From a virus, in IMG/VR virus record IMGVR_UViG_3300028840_001747, positions 1 to 64,000 of that record: a stretch of 64,000 nucleotides of DNA, one strand, 5' to 3'. Below, one piece after another: positions 1 through 8,820 of the stretch; position 1 is the stretch's first letter, and every line of letters starts with the position of its first letter. Under the pieces are notes generated by a model. That model was not told the DNA's origin, did not search any database, and was given only the letters and a program-made list of their open reading frames with translations. The position numbers and the translations under genes were made by a program.

Positions 1-412
1 AAACCCAATTTATTGTGATCTTCCTCAATGATCCATATTCACCTTTACTGGCTACTGAAATCGATTCTATACCTGGCATCGGTCTATCTAACAACTCTCG
101 TCCTTTCGCCACTCGTTGATAAACGGGCTCAAAACCACCACGCGTGGCGCCTGACGGACGAAGTAAACCACCTACCATTATGTTGATGTCCTTTCGTATT
201 TCCTCAGGAAAATGACCTGTCTCGGTCACTCCACTGTTGCCAACTTTTCTCGTTTGGGATGTTACTCGTACAGCATTTGACACTGCTCGTACCCAAACGG
301 CACGCGGTTTGTTGTCCTCGCCGAATGTTTGGTTTTTTCGTCTCAATAACTCTTTCTTGATGTTTGGATGAAAATCACCTAATACCGGCCATGTCCTAAA
401 TTCATTCGCCAT
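1..412 (-). CDS. Baseplate or tail structural protein, N-terminal part (cut by window edge)
   Basis: The reading frame starts with ATG at 412 behind a GAGGT ribosome binding site and runs open through position 1, giving the first 137 residues. It begins MANEFRTWPVLGDF. Near the visible end it has RPMPGIESISV followed by GEYGSLRK. I associate PMPGIESxxV and GxYGSLR with a structural protein near the baseplate genes of marine T4-like phages, but I cannot name the exact T4 equivalent. It follows the LysM-type baseplate gene with a 3-base gap, so it is probably part of the same baseplate operon. The rest of the gene lies outside the window. Confidence 0.6.
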   Translation of the reverse strand, partial: MANEFRTWPVLGDFHPNIKKELLRRKNQTFGEDNKPRAVWVRAVSNAVRVTSQTRKVGNSGVTETGHFPEEIRKDINIMVGGLLRPSGATRGGFEPVYQRVAKGRELLDRPMPGIESISVASKGEYGSLRKITINWV

Positions 413-415
413 TTA

Positions 416-724
416 TTACCTCGTTTGATTTATTATTTCTAAATCAGAAAATATTTTTGATAGATTTTGTGGAATTCTAAGCTGTGTGCCAGGAATAACA
501 TTTAATGTTCCTTTTCCAACATGATTTGCTTGAGCAATAATCCACCATAAATTTACATCATTGTAATATCGGCTCGCCAGTAAATCGAGACGATCTCCAA
601 TGTTTGTAATAATATAAATATCACTATCATCAATTTCAATTTGTGGATATAACGTTGAATCAAATTTCCTAAAGTTTTTATCCTTGTCTCGTGTTACATT
701 TGTCGATTCATATCTATATGGCAT
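416..724 (-). CDS. LysM-like baseplate wedge protein (gp53-like)
   Basis: A 102-residue protein. The C-terminal half reads GDRLDLLASRYYNDVNLWW then IIAQANH and ends with a PGTQLRIP strand. This is the LysM-type fold seen in small baseplate proteins such as T4 gp53 and phage tail protein X, where the domain packs at the tube-baseplate junction. It starts at an ATG overlapping the TAA of the upstream gene by one base (TAATG), with AGGAG nine bases upstream inside the preceding gene, so the two are translationally coupled. T4 gp53 is about twice as long, so this may be a minimal version. The family call is from motif and context; equivalence to gp53 is inferred. Confidence 0.62.
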   Translation of the reverse strand: MPYRYESTNVTRDKDKNFRKFDSTLYPQIEIDDSDIYIITNIGDRLDLLASRYYNDVNLWWIIAQANHVGKGTLNVIPGTQLRIPQNLSKIFSDLEIINQTR

Positions 725-2955
725 TATAATGCTCCTGTATCATTTTGTGGATTTGAATTTGGATTTGTACCTTCCTCTTGCCATTTCTTCACTGCACTAT
801 AAAATGGTGAAGTTGAACTCAATGGTTTCTTTTCAAGTCCAAATGGTGTAAATCCATTTACACTAACTCGTATCAATCTTGGAAGTTTCGCCACTTGTAT
901 CTTGTCTATATCAGTTACTGCTTGTGGTTGTTCTTGTCTCAACTCCCAAGTCGCTTCGTCGTCAATCGTTACGGTCATACCGCCCATCATTATTCCAGGT
1001 ACATCAGTAAATAAATCACCGATTGTAAGTTTTATGAATGGTGCTTCCATATAATTACCTGATCGTCTTGATAAACCTCTATACTTTGGATAGTTCAATC
1101 CAATAAGATAATTCAATTTTTCATATAAAGGTTTCAACTCTTTTGGCGAAAATGGAACAATAGAGAAACTAAAATTAATTGACCTTTCAGCACCACTATA
1201 TGTATAAACATTATCAGCTCTACCAATATACTTTTTACCATTCCATGTAGGTGTAATGTTATCAGTTATCCCTGTTAAATTAGCACGAAATACTATCCAT
1301 TTTTGTTCATTTATATGAAAGAACTTGAAAGGTATCATATCACTAAATTCTCTCTCAATACCTTTATCATCTGTTTCAAGATTTTCGCCATATGGAAGTT
1401 GATTGACTAAATCACCCTTTCGATCCTCGGCTCTTGGGGCACCCGATCGAGCCATTCCATATCCCTTCGGACTGTGTATGATCCTCAATCCCTTTTGAAC
1501 GGGTTTATTCCTATCATCGTCGATGATCGATTGTACATACTTCGTGTAAGGTTTTCTATCATCTAATGACGGTGTAAGATTTTCGATGTCCGCCGTTCCC
1601 TCTTTGTCGCCAGTCCTCTTTTTCATTACATCGCCGTAGGCCTGCATGTACTGGTTCACTGTAGGTATATCATCTTGCGGATTGAATAATATACGTTGAT
1701 CGTCAAAACCATCTTGATAACCCGCAGCAGTTTCTAACTTGTCACGGGACGCAAATGTAAATCCCTTTGGTGGCGATTCCGTACCACTTCCTACCTTCGT
1801 TACTTTTTCTATCGCCTCAAGTACGGCATTTAGTGGAGATTCACTCAAATCTACAGCATATGTGTCAAGTAATTCTCCATCTTCATTCAATACTCGTATC
1901 TCATTTCCATTATACGCAGCATATGGAAATGTCGCATTATATTTATTGTATATTTTTATTTTTTCTGCTTTTGACAAAATACCATATCCAAATAATCTCA
2001 AAATCGTATTAGCATAAGGTATCTTCCTCAACAAATCTTGTAAAAAACTTGTACCACTATTATTTTGATTTATCGTTATTTGAGCATCTAATATAGGATT
2101 GAAACCGGACGCTTTTGTAAATCTAAATGCTTGAGCAGCAAGTCCTATATTCCTATACATTTCTTCGCCAGGTGTAAGACGATTACTCGTTGGCATTCCT
2201 GCTCCATCTGGCCCAATAGGATATAAATAACGATTTGGATTTATACTCTCCCACGTCGAAGCATTCATCATGTAATCACGACCACTAAACGCATAATTTA
2301 CACCAGGTAAATCATCGTTCGCTATCTTTGAAGAAGCAAGCGGTGATTGATTTACATTCCTACTTTTCATGTCGGTCGTCCAAATCGCTTCGGTGTAGTT
2401 AGCTGGAACTGAACCCATGATAAAGTTTGTTGGTAATCCAAATAAAGAATCAACATTCATGTGTCGTCGTTCATGATAATCGACAAGTGGAATAGTATTG
2501 CTGAACACAGACAATGGATTATATAACTTCGATTCTAATGTCGGATTTACTAACTGCATAGCTACTTGAGTCGCAGCAAAATTCATTCCCTTTGGAGAAA
2601 CTAAAAAATTCGCCGTGGCTTCTCGTCTCGTGTTCGTGTAATCCAATTTCGTAGAATACTGATCTCTTGATTCATTTGGTTTTATGAATACTAATGGTTC
2701 AGCATGTTGTCCAAGATAATTCGCTTTTAATAAAGGAGCATTCGTGTAATGTTCCTCAGCCATTTGACGAATAGTTGATTCAGGTAATGGATCAGATGAT
2801 ACCGGAGTCTTTGTAATTTGATTAAGTTTGAAATCCGTTTCCGATCCTGCAGTTTTATTCAATGTAAATCCTGTCGCATCCCTATTATCCATAAAGTCAA
2901 CGGTTTTTCCAACTCCACGAAATATACTTCTATTATATAAATCTATTAAACTCAC
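724..2955 (-). CDS. Baseplate tube-cap/initiator protein (gp48/gp54-like)
   Basis: A 743-residue protein starting with GTG behind GGAGAAATTAA. The last 250 residues carry the recognisable core: a beta-rich stretch with NVYTYSGAERSINFSFSIVP followed by LKPLYEKLNYLIGLNYPKY, then a strand pair around GDLFTDVPGIMMGGMTVTID. In T4-like phages such a core belongs to baseplate tube proteins that start tail tube polymerisation (gp48 and gp54, 364 and 320 residues). The long N-terminal two thirds has no motif I recognise. It lies directly after the tape measure gene, as expected for the tape-anchoring end of the tube. It could be a fusion of two baseplate functions. Baseplate role is likely; the exact T4 equivalent is uncertain. 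Confidence 0.6.
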   Translation of the reverse strand: MSLIDLYNRSIFRGVGKTVDFMDNRDATGFTLNKTAGSETDFKLNQITKTPVSSDPLPESTIRQMAEEHYTNAPLLKANYLGQHAEPLVFIKPNESRDQYSTKLDYTNTRREATANFLVSPKGMNFAATQVAMQLVNPTLESKLYNPLSVFSNTIPLVDYHERRHMNVDSLFGLPTNFIMGSVPANYTEAIWTTDMKSRNVNQSPLASSKIANDDLPGVNYAFSGRDYMMNASTWESINPNRYLYPIGPDGAGMPTSNRLTPGEEMYRNIGLAAQAFRFTKASGFNPILDAQITINQNNSGTSFLQDLLRKIPYANTILRLFGYGILSKAEKIKIYNKYNATFPYAAYNGNEIRVLNEDGELLDTYAVDLSESPLNAVLEAIEKVTKVGSGTESPPKGFTFASRDKLETAAGYQDGFDDQRILFNPQDDIPTVNQYMQAYGDVMKKRTGDKEGTADIENLTPSLDDRKPYTKYVQSIIDDDRNKPVQKGLRIIHSPKGYGMARSGAPRAEDRKGDLVNQLPYGENLETDDKGIEREFSDMIPFKFFHINEQKWIVFRANLTGITDNITPTWNGKKYIGRADNVYTYSGAERSINFSFSIVPFSPKELKPLYEKLNYLIGLNYPKYRGLSRRSGNYMEAPFIKLTIGDLFTDVPGIMMGGMTVTIDDEATWELRQEQPQAVTDIDKIQVAKLPRLIRVSVNGFTPFGLEKKPLSSTSPFYSAVKKWQEEGTNPNSNPQNDTGAL

Positions 2956-2969
2956 TTAATTTCTCCATT

Positions 2970-5162
2970 TTACGCTTTACGAGCTTCTTTGGATAACCAT
3001 TCACCTATTTTTGCACCATTAAGTTTCAAATCTATTCCATCTACAAATAATTCCTCTATATCATCAAGTTTCTTTACTACATCGTCTAATGAAACATTTA
3101 CTTGTGTTCCCTCTACATATGTTCCAAGTGCTCCTGCAGCTGCAGCAGCGAAAGGAATACCACCACCTACGGTCGCAACATTCAAGGCTTGTACCGCTTC
3201 AGCAGCATCACCGATTACTCCAAACTTCGTTGATAACTCAATAATTTGTCCTAATCCACTTGCAATAGATTCAAGTCCATTTCCTATACTATTTATTCCT
3301 TCGCCCAATACCCAAAAGGCTCCACCTAACGCGGTGATCACTCCAACCGCTACTCCCATAAGAATAAGTTGTGGACCTGTGAGTAATGACCCAAGAGCAA
3401 ACATGGCCGCGGTTAAACCAATAAGAGCTGTACCTGCAATCGCTAAATCTTCCCATGTCACGTCAGCAAATTGCTGTAACGCTTTTCCAAGTAAGAAAAT
3501 ACTACCTGCTAAAACGACCATCAATACTGCTCCCTTAGCTATAGCACTCCAAGATAAACCACCAAATACATTTCCCATAATTCCACCTTGACCAAACCCA
3601 GGAAGTTTTAACTTACCTAATCCACTCATAGCTGCTCGTAATCCCCAAATCGCTGCTGCAGCAAGTCCTGCGGTAGCAATAAATTTTACTAACGTCATTG
3701 TCCAATGTTCAGTTTGACCTGCAGCATCACCGGCTTGAGGCAACCAACCACCTAATACATCAAATATAGCATTCATTCCATCCGCTATACCACCTAATAC
3801 ATTTGCTAATACAGTAAATGTAGGAGCAAGGAATGTGGCTACAAAATTACCAAGTTTCACTAAAGCATTTGTTAATTGTGTTAATCCGGACATTACTTGT
3901 TTATTCGTTCCTAATACCTCTTGTAATGACATCCCTTTCGCCATTGCTTCGGCAGCGGTGATTTGTCCGTTCGTTAACTTCGTTAATAATTCTTGTCGAG
4001 AAATCATTTTACCTAACTCACCCGCACTCATTCCAAAGGCTTCTGCTAACGCTCGACGTTGAATGACGTTCATTTCTTCAAATTCTGCTTGTGATCCAAC
4101 TTGTTTCAAAATCTCTTGTTGCATTCCAGCTAAATCACCTTGAAGTGCTAACGCTCTAGCACGTTCAGTGTTGATTTGTCTACCGGTTAACAACATAGCA
4201 TTCATTTGATTTTCAATAGAACTTTCAAACTCAAGTAACTTGTCAGCAGCTCCTACTACCGTTCCTATACTTACACCTAATTGTCTCGCTTGTACAGCAG
4301 CAATAACAATGTTGTTACCACTATCTTTCATATAACCTGCTAATGCTTCTGCATTATCAGCTATATCCTTCATTACCATGTTTCTCGCCACTCCGGCACT
4401 CTCAGATAATGTGGATGTAAACTTTATCATATTTGTCGCCATTTCCTCAGATCCAGCAGTAATAGTCATTAATGACGACATAAGATTTGTCGCTTCGTCG
4501 GCAGAAATTCCCATCGTTACACTTAATATAGCCGTGTTCTTTACTAAATCCCTTGAAATAAACTCAATCGAACCAAACTCTTGTGTTAATGCTTGTGTGT
4601 ATTCTAATGTCTCTTGTTGACTTATTCCTAAATGACCCAACTCAGCAGCCACTCCCATAGCTTGATTATTTAATCTTTGAAACTGATCACCAACTATACC
4701 GGTCGTCTTACGAAATTCTTCCCCTCTCTTGTTCCAATCAACAAACATTTTCGCTATGAGCGCTACACCAGCAATCATCAATACCAATGGATTTGTCACA
4801 ATTCCCCACAAACGTCCGGCGAAAGCAGCAACACTCATTTGCATTTCCTGCCATCGATTAGCAGATTGTTCTGACGCATCGTTGAATGACTTTTGTAAAT
4901 CTAATCTATTTTCTGCGGTCTTTAAAATCTCTTTTTGTGTTTGTTGAAATTTCTTCGCTTCAGATACAGTAAGTTTCTTATCCCTACTTAATTGTGCTTC
5001 AATCAACCACATTTGTTTCGCCTTGGAAACGGTACTACCCAATATATCATTATTCTCTTTGGAAAGTTTCTTTATCTCAGAATAAATTTTACCGGTGTCG
5101 GACATCAACCCGCGTAATTCTTTCGCTGATTTTACTTGATCGTTTAAGCCTTCATTCGCCAT
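2970..5162 (-). CDS. 29: Tail tape measure protein (gp29-like)
   Basis: A 730-residue protein starting with ATG behind GGAG. The N-terminal 115 residues are a charged coiled coil, followed by a hydrophobic segment near residue 125 (VLMIAGVALIAKMFVDW), a long helical region, and a second hydrophobic, glycine/alanine-rich region at about residues 500-640 with several membrane-like segments. This is the usual tape measure plan: it sets tail length, fills the tube and is ejected ahead of DNA. T4 gp29 has 590 residues. It sits between the gp26-like assembly gene and the tube initiator, the usual place. The short C-terminal domain after residue 680 is polar and may dock on the baseplate hub. Confidence 0.85.
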   Translation of the reverse strand: MANEGLNDQVKSAKELRGLMSDTGKIYSEIKKLSKENNDILGSTVSKAKQMWLIEAQLSRDKKLTVSEAKKFQQTQKEILKTAENRLDLQKSFNDASEQSANRWQEMQMSVAAFAGRLWGIVTNPLVLMIAGVALIAKMFVDWNKRGEEFRKTTGIVGDQFQRLNNQAMGVAAELGHLGISQQETLEYTQALTQEFGSIEFISRDLVKNTAILSVTMGISADEATNLMSSLMTITAGSEEMATNMIKFTSTLSESAGVARNMVMKDIADNAEALAGYMKDSGNNIVIAAVQARQLGVSIGTVVGAADKLLEFESSIENQMNAMLLTGRQINTERARALALQGDLAGMQQEILKQVGSQAEFEEMNVIQRRALAEAFGMSAGELGKMISRQELLTKLTNGQITAAEAMAKGMSLQEVLGTNKQVMSGLTQLTNALVKLGNFVATFLAPTFTVLANVLGGIADGMNAIFDVLGGWLPQAGDAAGQTEHWTMTLVKFIATAGLAAAAIWGLRAAMSGLGKLKLPGFGQGGIMGNVFGGLSWSAIAKGAVLMVVLAGSIFLLGKALQQFADVTWEDLAIAGTALIGLTAAMFALGSLLTGPQLILMGVAVGVITALGGAFWVLGEGINSIGNGLESIASGLGQIIELSTKFGVIGDAAEAVQALNVATVGGGIPFAAAAAGALGTYVEGTQVNVSLDDVVKKLDDIEELFVDGIDLKLNGAKIGEWLSKEARKA

Positions 5163-5175
5163 CTATTATCTCCAA

Positions 5176-5433
5176 TTATACATTAAAACCTTGTTGTCTT
5201 AATGATTTGTCGGCTTTCTCTTTTGCAGCTCTAACCATTTCTTTACCATATTTCTTTTCTAAATACTTGATCATATTTTGATATGATTTGTCGGCGTCTT
5301 TTATCTTCTTAACTAATTCTTTGTCAGTAGATACCTTAGAAGTAACCTTTTCCGGTTTTCCACTAAATATAGCTCCAAGAATGAATGAAATTAACTTACT
5401 AATTTTTTCTTCCTTTATTACATCTTTCGCCAT
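5176..5433 (-). CDS. Small lysine-rich protein upstream of the tape measure
   Basis: An 85-residue, strongly basic protein that I do not recognise. One short hydrophobic stretch (LISFILGAIFSG, residues 14-25) is followed by a helical, lysine- and glutamate-rich C-terminus. It starts with ATG behind GGAG, 13 bases upstream of the tape measure gene, and a late-type promoter motif lies about 30 bases before its start. It therefore leads the tape measure/baseplate transcript. Position suggests a tail assembly helper, but nothing in the sequence proves this. I see no slippery frameshift site of the kind used by siphovirus tape measure chaperones. Confidence 0.6.
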   Translation of the reverse strand: MAKDVIKEEKISKLISFILGAIFSGKPEKVTSKVSTDKELVKKIKDADKSYQNMIKYLEKKYGKEMVRAAKEKADKSLRQQGFNV

Positions 5434-5462
5434 GAATGCTCTCCAAGTTGGTTTTATCTACC

Positions 5463-5472
5463 TATAAATATA
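5463..5472 (-). promoter_or_regulatory. Late-type promoter motif
   Basis: Reads TATATTTATA on the minus strand, about 30 bases upstream of the gene starting at 5433 and just downstream of a terminator. Same core as nine other unit starts in the window. Confidence 0.6.
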
Positions 5473-5494
5473 ATGAAACACTATTTTTACCTAA

Positions 5495-5530
5495 ATAAAA
5501 AATCCCCACAAAATTACTTTGTAGGGATTT
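5495..5530 (-). terminator. Rho-independent terminator
   Basis: On the minus strand an 11-bp stem (ATCCCTACAAA with TTTGTGGGGAT, one G-U pair) is followed by TTTTTTATTT. The TAA stop of the preceding gene lies inside the hairpin loop, so translation ends on the terminator itself. Confidence 0.8.
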
Positions 5531-5759
5531 TATCAAATCTTACACCATTATATCTCTTTGGAGTCGGAAATGGTGATTCTCCCTTAACCGTCCCCGGGTT
5601 TTGTTGTGCAGTTTCAGCAGCTTCCTTTTCATTCTGTTTTGCTGAGTCCAATAACCTCAAGAAATACTTACGCTTCTCGACCGGAAGATCATATACATCT
5701 TTGAAAGGAAATCCACCACTTGAGTAATAACACAAGTTGAAAATTTCCTCATGAAACAT
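5514..5759 (-). CDS. Small baseplate-assembly protein after the gp26-like gene
   Basis: An 81-residue protein beginning MFHEEIFNLCYYSSGGFPF, with DVYDLPVEKRKYFLRLL in the middle and a proline-rich, disordered C-terminus. Small proteins with an N-terminal Y-x-S/G-GGF and a V-Y-D-L/M-P motif sit beside gp26/gp51-type baseplate hub assembly genes in T4-like phages; I think this is one of them but cannot give a T4 number. It starts four bases after the stop of the gp26-like gene, with AAGG as a weak binding site. Its stop codon lies in the loop of a terminator, so it closes the gp19-gp26 unit. Confidence 0.5.
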   Translation of the reverse strand: MFHEEIFNLCYYSSGGFPFKDVYDLPVEKRKYFLRLLDSAKQNEKEAAETAQQNPGTVKGESPFPTPKRYNGVRFDKIPTK

Positions 5760-5763
5760 CGAT

Positions 5764-6579
5764 CTATAGCCTTCCGGATGGCCAAAAAAAGCTGATCCCT
5801 AAAGGAATGTCCATGTTATCACTAAACTCGCATCCAGCACACTCAAACTCAAAACTTGCGTCTACGTCTGGCGTACATCGGCTAATTTCCCTTCTTAGCG
5901 CGAGAGAATCCCGTGATAACATACCCTCAACAAATGATGTAACTAATGCTCTACTTGTTTCACCATCAACGGAAACAACAGCATATTTCAAACGAGTTGT
6001 AATCTCAGAATCTTCCTTTACAACTTGTTTCTTCTTTTTTACCTTTAATTCTTCCTCAATCTTCCTTTCATCGTCGTGTGTCAATAACTTGAATACAACT
6101 TTCTTTTTACTCGCAGGTAGATCAAATTCAAACTCTTGTTGACCCTCTACAAAAGCATCAAAATCAAAATCACGAGTTTGTACTTCGTTTAAATCAACTG
6201 TAATACTTTTATTTATTTCGCCACATTGTGGACAAGTCACTTGTACCTCGTAATCTGGCCCATACGCCAGGATACGGGACGCGTACATAATACCATTCTT
6301 GTCACCTAACAATAATGTCTTGTAATCAATGTCACTCAATATAATCGATTCCATGAAACGATCTAAGGCAAGTCCTTTTGATAAAAGGTTTTTTGATGTC
6401 AAAATATCTTCCTCTTTCGCCGTGGGATATTTTAATTCAATAACTCCACTTGATAAAGGATTTTCACTTGGATAAAAGAAACCTTTTGAAGGCAATGTGA
6501 TTTGTTCACTTGGAAAATCACCTTTCTTTTTCTCCATATGCTCACTTTTTAGCTTCTCAACTAATTGTTTTTCATCCAT
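5764..6579 (-). CDS. Baseplate hub assembly protein (gp26/gp51 family)
   Basis: A 271-residue protein. The N-terminal part has ITLPSKGFFYP and EEDILTSKNLLSKGLALDRF, both typical of the T4 gp26/gp51 baseplate hub assembly family, which acts catalytically in building the central hub. It also has TCPQCG near residue 115 and FECAGCEF near 250, two Cys pairs that could bind one zinc. It starts at ATG overlapping the previous TAA by one base, with GGAGTAAATA upstream. T4 gp26 and gp51 have 208 and 249 residues. Position between tail tube and tape measure fits. Family membership is fairly clear; the choice between gp26 and gp51 is not. Confidence 0.75.
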   Translation of the reverse strand: MDEKQLVEKLKSEHMEKKKGDFPSEQITLPSKGFFYPSENPLSSGVIELKYPTAKEEDILTSKNLLSKGLALDRFMESIILSDIDYKTLLLGDKNGIMYASRILAYGPDYEVQVTCPQCGEINKSITVDLNEVQTRDFDFDAFVEGQQEFEFDLPASKKKVVFKLLTHDDERKIEEELKVKKKKQVVKEDSEITTRLKYAVVSVDGETSRALVTSFVEGMLSRDSLALRREISRCTPDVDASFEFECAGCEFSDNMDIPLGISFFWPSGRL

Positions 6580-6761
6580 TATTTACTCCTATCTACTCTT
6601 TTACTATAATCTATTATTGTTATACCATTTAGTTCATCTGATAATGTATATCTAACAACTATTCCCGGTTGATCTTCAAACGCGGTACATTGTTGTGGTT
6701 CACCAAATGTAATATACATAACATCGGCATCTTCATCGTAATCAAAAGATGGTTCTTTCAT
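6579..6761 (-). CDS. DUF2283-type small protein
   Basis: A 60-residue protein with YDEDADVMYITFGEP near the start and GITIIDYSKRV at the end. This is the layout of DUF2283 proteins: YD...D..YI.F, an acidic middle, then a strand and a short D-xS-KR tail. The molecular function of the family is not known; in bacteria such genes often lie by small toxin-antitoxin-like genes. Here it is inside a tail operon, between tail tube and hub assembly genes, overlapping the latter by TAATG. The binding site is weak (AAGAAAG). It is the only gene in this unit with no obvious structural role. Confidence 0.65.
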   Translation of the reverse strand: MKEPSFDYDEDADVMYITFGEPQQCTAFEDQPGIVVRYTLSDELNGITIIDYSKRVDRSK

Positions 6762-6835
6762 ATTATACTTTCTTGAGATAAGTTAATAACTTTTTACTTA
6801 TATAAGATTAAACTAATGAAACACTTCTTTTGTTC

Positions 6836-6864
6836 CATAAAAATAGGCGGGAGAATCTCCCGCC
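6836..6864 (-). terminator. Rho-independent terminator after the tail tube gene
   Basis: GGCGGGAGATTCTCCCGCC is a near-perfect GC-rich hairpin, followed on the minus strand by TATTTTTA. It lies 23 bases after the gp19 stop. Confidence 0.85.
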
Positions 6865-6886
6865 CTTTCCCATTCCGAACACAAAA

Positions 6887-7381
6887 TTAAAATTCTAATA
6901 CAGCCCAATCATACGCTAATGTCAAACTAATTGAAAGAGGATCATCAGCAGCAAAATCGTAAGAATCGAAATTGGCACTGACGATTTGTGTGCCGTATAA
7001 TCTCCACTTTTCAACCAAGTCACCAACAGGACCAATACCATAAAGATCAATCTCTTTCTTGTAGAAATCTACATACCCATCACGACCAGTTAAACTTTCG
7101 TGATGAAGTCTTACCCATTCCATTACAGACTGAGCAGCGGAAGGTACAACAGGATCATACAAGGTAATTTCAATCTCTTGCCATTCAGATTTACCTGCGA
7201 CATATCGTTTGATATTCATGTAATCCAACGTTACTTTGTTGATTGTGATTGAAGGTTTTGCAGCAGTTTTGATCAACCATGCAGGAATACCATCAATATA
7301 CATGATAAAACGATTCTTTTGTTTTGGTTGAAATCGTTCGACCATTAACTCATTGGCTTCTAAAAGTCGTTCAGTTGCCAT
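6887..7381 (-). CDS. 19: Tail tube protein (gp19)
   Basis: A 164-residue protein, the same size as T4 gp19 (163). It has FQPKQKNRFIMYIDGIPAWL at residues 17-36, the ITINKVTLDYMNIKRYVAGK strand region, then WQEIEITLYDP, and ends ISLTLAYDWAVLEF. This is the standard plan of T4-like tail tube subunits, which stack as hexamers to form the inner tube. It begins with ATG behind TAGGAG and is followed by a strong terminator, so it can be expressed at high level as a short message from the promoter upstream of 7641. Confidence is high from size, motifs and context. Confidence 0.92.
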   Translation of the reverse strand: MATERLLEANELMVERFQPKQKNRFIMYIDGIPAWLIKTAAKPSITINKVTLDYMNIKRYVAGKSEWQEIEITLYDPVVPSAAQSVMEWVRLHHESLTGRDGYVDFYKKEIDLYGIGPVGDLVEKWRLYGTQIVSANFDSYDFAADDPLSISLTLAYDWAVLEF

Positions 7382-7407
7382 TTATTTTCTCCTAAAAATT
7401 ATGTTGT

Positions 7408-7641
7408 TTATTCTTTATCTTCTTTCTTTTCGTCCACTACTTCTACGTCAGTTACAGATCCACCCTCTACTACAGTTGGTTCAACTACTTTTTCTTCTTT
7501 TTTCGCCTTTTTGGTTTTCTTCTCTTTCTTTGGTTTTTCCTCTACCACTTCCTCAACTACTTCCACTTCAGGTTCTACAAATTTCGGATTACCATTTTTG
7601 ATTTGACGGGCGATCCAACGTTTCTTTACATGATTTGGCAT
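7408..7641 (-). CDS. Small charged low-complexity protein before the tail tube gene
   Basis: A 77-residue protein. The first 20 residues (MPNHVKKRWIARQIKNGNPK) are basic; the rest is a run of alternating valine/glutamate and lysine/glutamate blocks, so it is probably disordered. I do not recognise it. It starts behind TATGGAGAAAG, has a late-type promoter motif about 40 bases upstream, and is the first gene of the gp19 unit. Similar short acidic-basic proteins occur near structural genes in other T4-like phages, but no function can be read from this sequence. Confidence 0.6.
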   Translation of the reverse strand: MPNHVKKRWIARQIKNGNPKFVEPEVEVVEEVVEEKPKKEKKTKKAKKEEKVVEPTVVEGGSVTDVEVVDEKKEDKE

Positions 7642-7679
7642 TATCTTTCTCCATATAATTACATTACTTTTCTTCTATC

Positions 7680-7689
7680 TATAAATATA
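7680..7689 (-). promoter_or_regulatory. Late-type promoter motif for the gp19 unit
   Basis: Reads TATATTTATA on the minus strand, within TTCTATATATTTATAGATAG, about 40 bases upstream of the gene starting at 7641. Confidence 0.65.
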
Positions 7690-7703
7690 TAGAATCAAAA
7701 AAT

Positions 7704-8546
7704 TTACTCTAAAGTTTCGTATCCTGTCATTTTTTCTAACTTTTGACGAAAATATTTTAACTTAGCATCCCAGGATTTAGGATAATCATTTACACCATCG
7801 GTTTTCATATAGGGCGCATATCCTCTTGGCAATCCCTCTCTTTTACTTGTAACATTGTTGTTTGATTCTTTTATGATTGATTCCTTTAGTTTATTCTTTA
7901 GTTTAGACTTTATTTGACTGTATGTTTTGTCTGCTTTCATCGGGCCAGCGATCATAACTCCACGTCTACCCAATACCCTTATTATTCCATCGTCCTCTAA
8001 TAACTTCTTGAATTGTTCACTTGGGCTTCCATATTTACCCTTTTTATATGTTCCTATTATTTTATCGATAGCATCTATAACATTCTTGATTTTTACTGCA
8101 CTCGCTACATCAAATTTTAAATCTAAGGCATATGTTTTATCATTATATCTTTCAAACTTATATGTCCAATCAGGATCTTTTTCCTCTAATGTTTTTCCAC
8201 TCATTTCAGCAAAAGCAGTCTTTTGTATCTTATTTAATTTGTTTTCGCCACCAATGTCCTTGATGAATGACTTCACTTCGTCGGGTGAAGAATATTGACT
8301 TATACCTCGTGAATGAACGTGATCTTTTTCGTCCTTGTATAAAAATAATATTGGCGAAAAGGTTGACTTCTTTGGTTTATTCCATTTTTGTGTTTTAGGA
8401 TTTAATGTTTGACGCCATACCCGGTCGCCTTTCTTTGGAACACTCTCAACCCATACCCTCATTTGTGTCCTCAATCGACCATAAGGATAATCTTCTATTA
8501 CATACGCATTTTTCATGCTATCGTGTCCATGTAAATACTTTTTCAT
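7704..8546 (-). CDS. Unrecognised 280-residue protein in the small tagged-protein cluster
   Basis: A 280-residue, strongly basic protein that I do not recognise. The N-terminus (MKKYLHGHDSMKNAYVIEDY) is not like the tags of its upstream neighbours. The middle contains DWTYKFERYNDKTYALDLKF and a helical stretch to about residue 180. Near residue 220 it has NKLKESIIKESNN, an isoleucine-lysine-glutamate-serine site of the kind that could be cut by the prohead protease. The C-terminal 40 residues (GLPRGYAPYMKTDG onwards) are rich in Tyr and Lys. Start is ATG behind TTGGGTGAAATAAT, a leader nearly identical to the AAGGTGAAATAAT before the genes at 8819 and 54706. Confidence 0.6.
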   Translation of the reverse strand: MKKYLHGHDSMKNAYVIEDYPYGRLRTQMRVWVESVPKKGDRVWRQTLNPKTQKWNKPKKSTFSPILFLYKDEKDHVHSRGISQYSSPDEVKSFIKDIGGENKLNKIQKTAFAEMSGKTLEEKDPDWTYKFERYNDKTYALDLKFDVASAVKIKNVIDAIDKIIGTYKKGKYGSPSEQFKKLLEDDGIIRVLGRRGVMIAGPMKADKTYSQIKSKLKNKLKESIIKESNNNVTSKREGLPRGYAPYMKTDGVNDYPKSWDAKLKYFRQKLEKMTGYETLE

Positions 8547-8561
8547 ATTATTTCACCCAAA

Positions 8562-8819
8562 TTATTTTATTTTCTTTATGAATGTACTTATTGTTTTCTC
8601 TAATAAAGCGTTAAGTTCTTTTTCAAGTTGTTTGGTTTCTCTTTGTGTATATTGTTTTTTAACTTTAACTTCTATATCGCTACGTGTATGTGGCTTAATA
8701 GTTATTTTATCATTGCCCTCGTCAAAATCATCTTCATAAAATTCAATTTGAGATACAATATTCACGTTTTCATTAAGTTTATTTTCTCTTAACAATTTAT
8801 ACCACAATTCTTTTTTCAT
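8562..8819 (-). CDS. Small protein with type I N-terminal tag (putative internal head protein)
   Basis: An 85-residue protein starting MKKELWYKLLRENKLNENV. This matches the tag of proteins at 54404, 61494 and 61758 (MxKxxWNKILNENTL), including the Trp at position 6 and two short L-x-E/L-N-E sites. In T4, N-terminal helices ending in a gp21 cleavage site take proteins into the prohead core; I infer the same here. The remainder is acidic then basic and helical, with no known domain. It is separated from its upstream neighbour by one base and preceded by AAGGTGAAATAAT. Its position between sheath and tube genes, away from the head genes, is unusual. Confidence 0.6.
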   Translation of the reverse strand: MKKELWYKLLRENKLNENVNIVSQIEFYEDDFDEGNDKITIKPHTRSDIEVKVKKQYTQRETKQLEKELNALLEKTISTFIKKIK

Positions 8820-8820
8820 A

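Noticed and set aside
2989-3591. 200-codon open frame on the plus strand
   Set aside because: Lies antisense to the tape measure gene, is rich in Ser, Pro and Thr as expected from its complement, and has no start signal.
5176-5759. Programmed frameshift between the two small genes before the tape measure
   Set aside because: A terminator and a promoter separate them and no slippery heptamer is present, so a siphovirus-like G/GT pair is unlikely.
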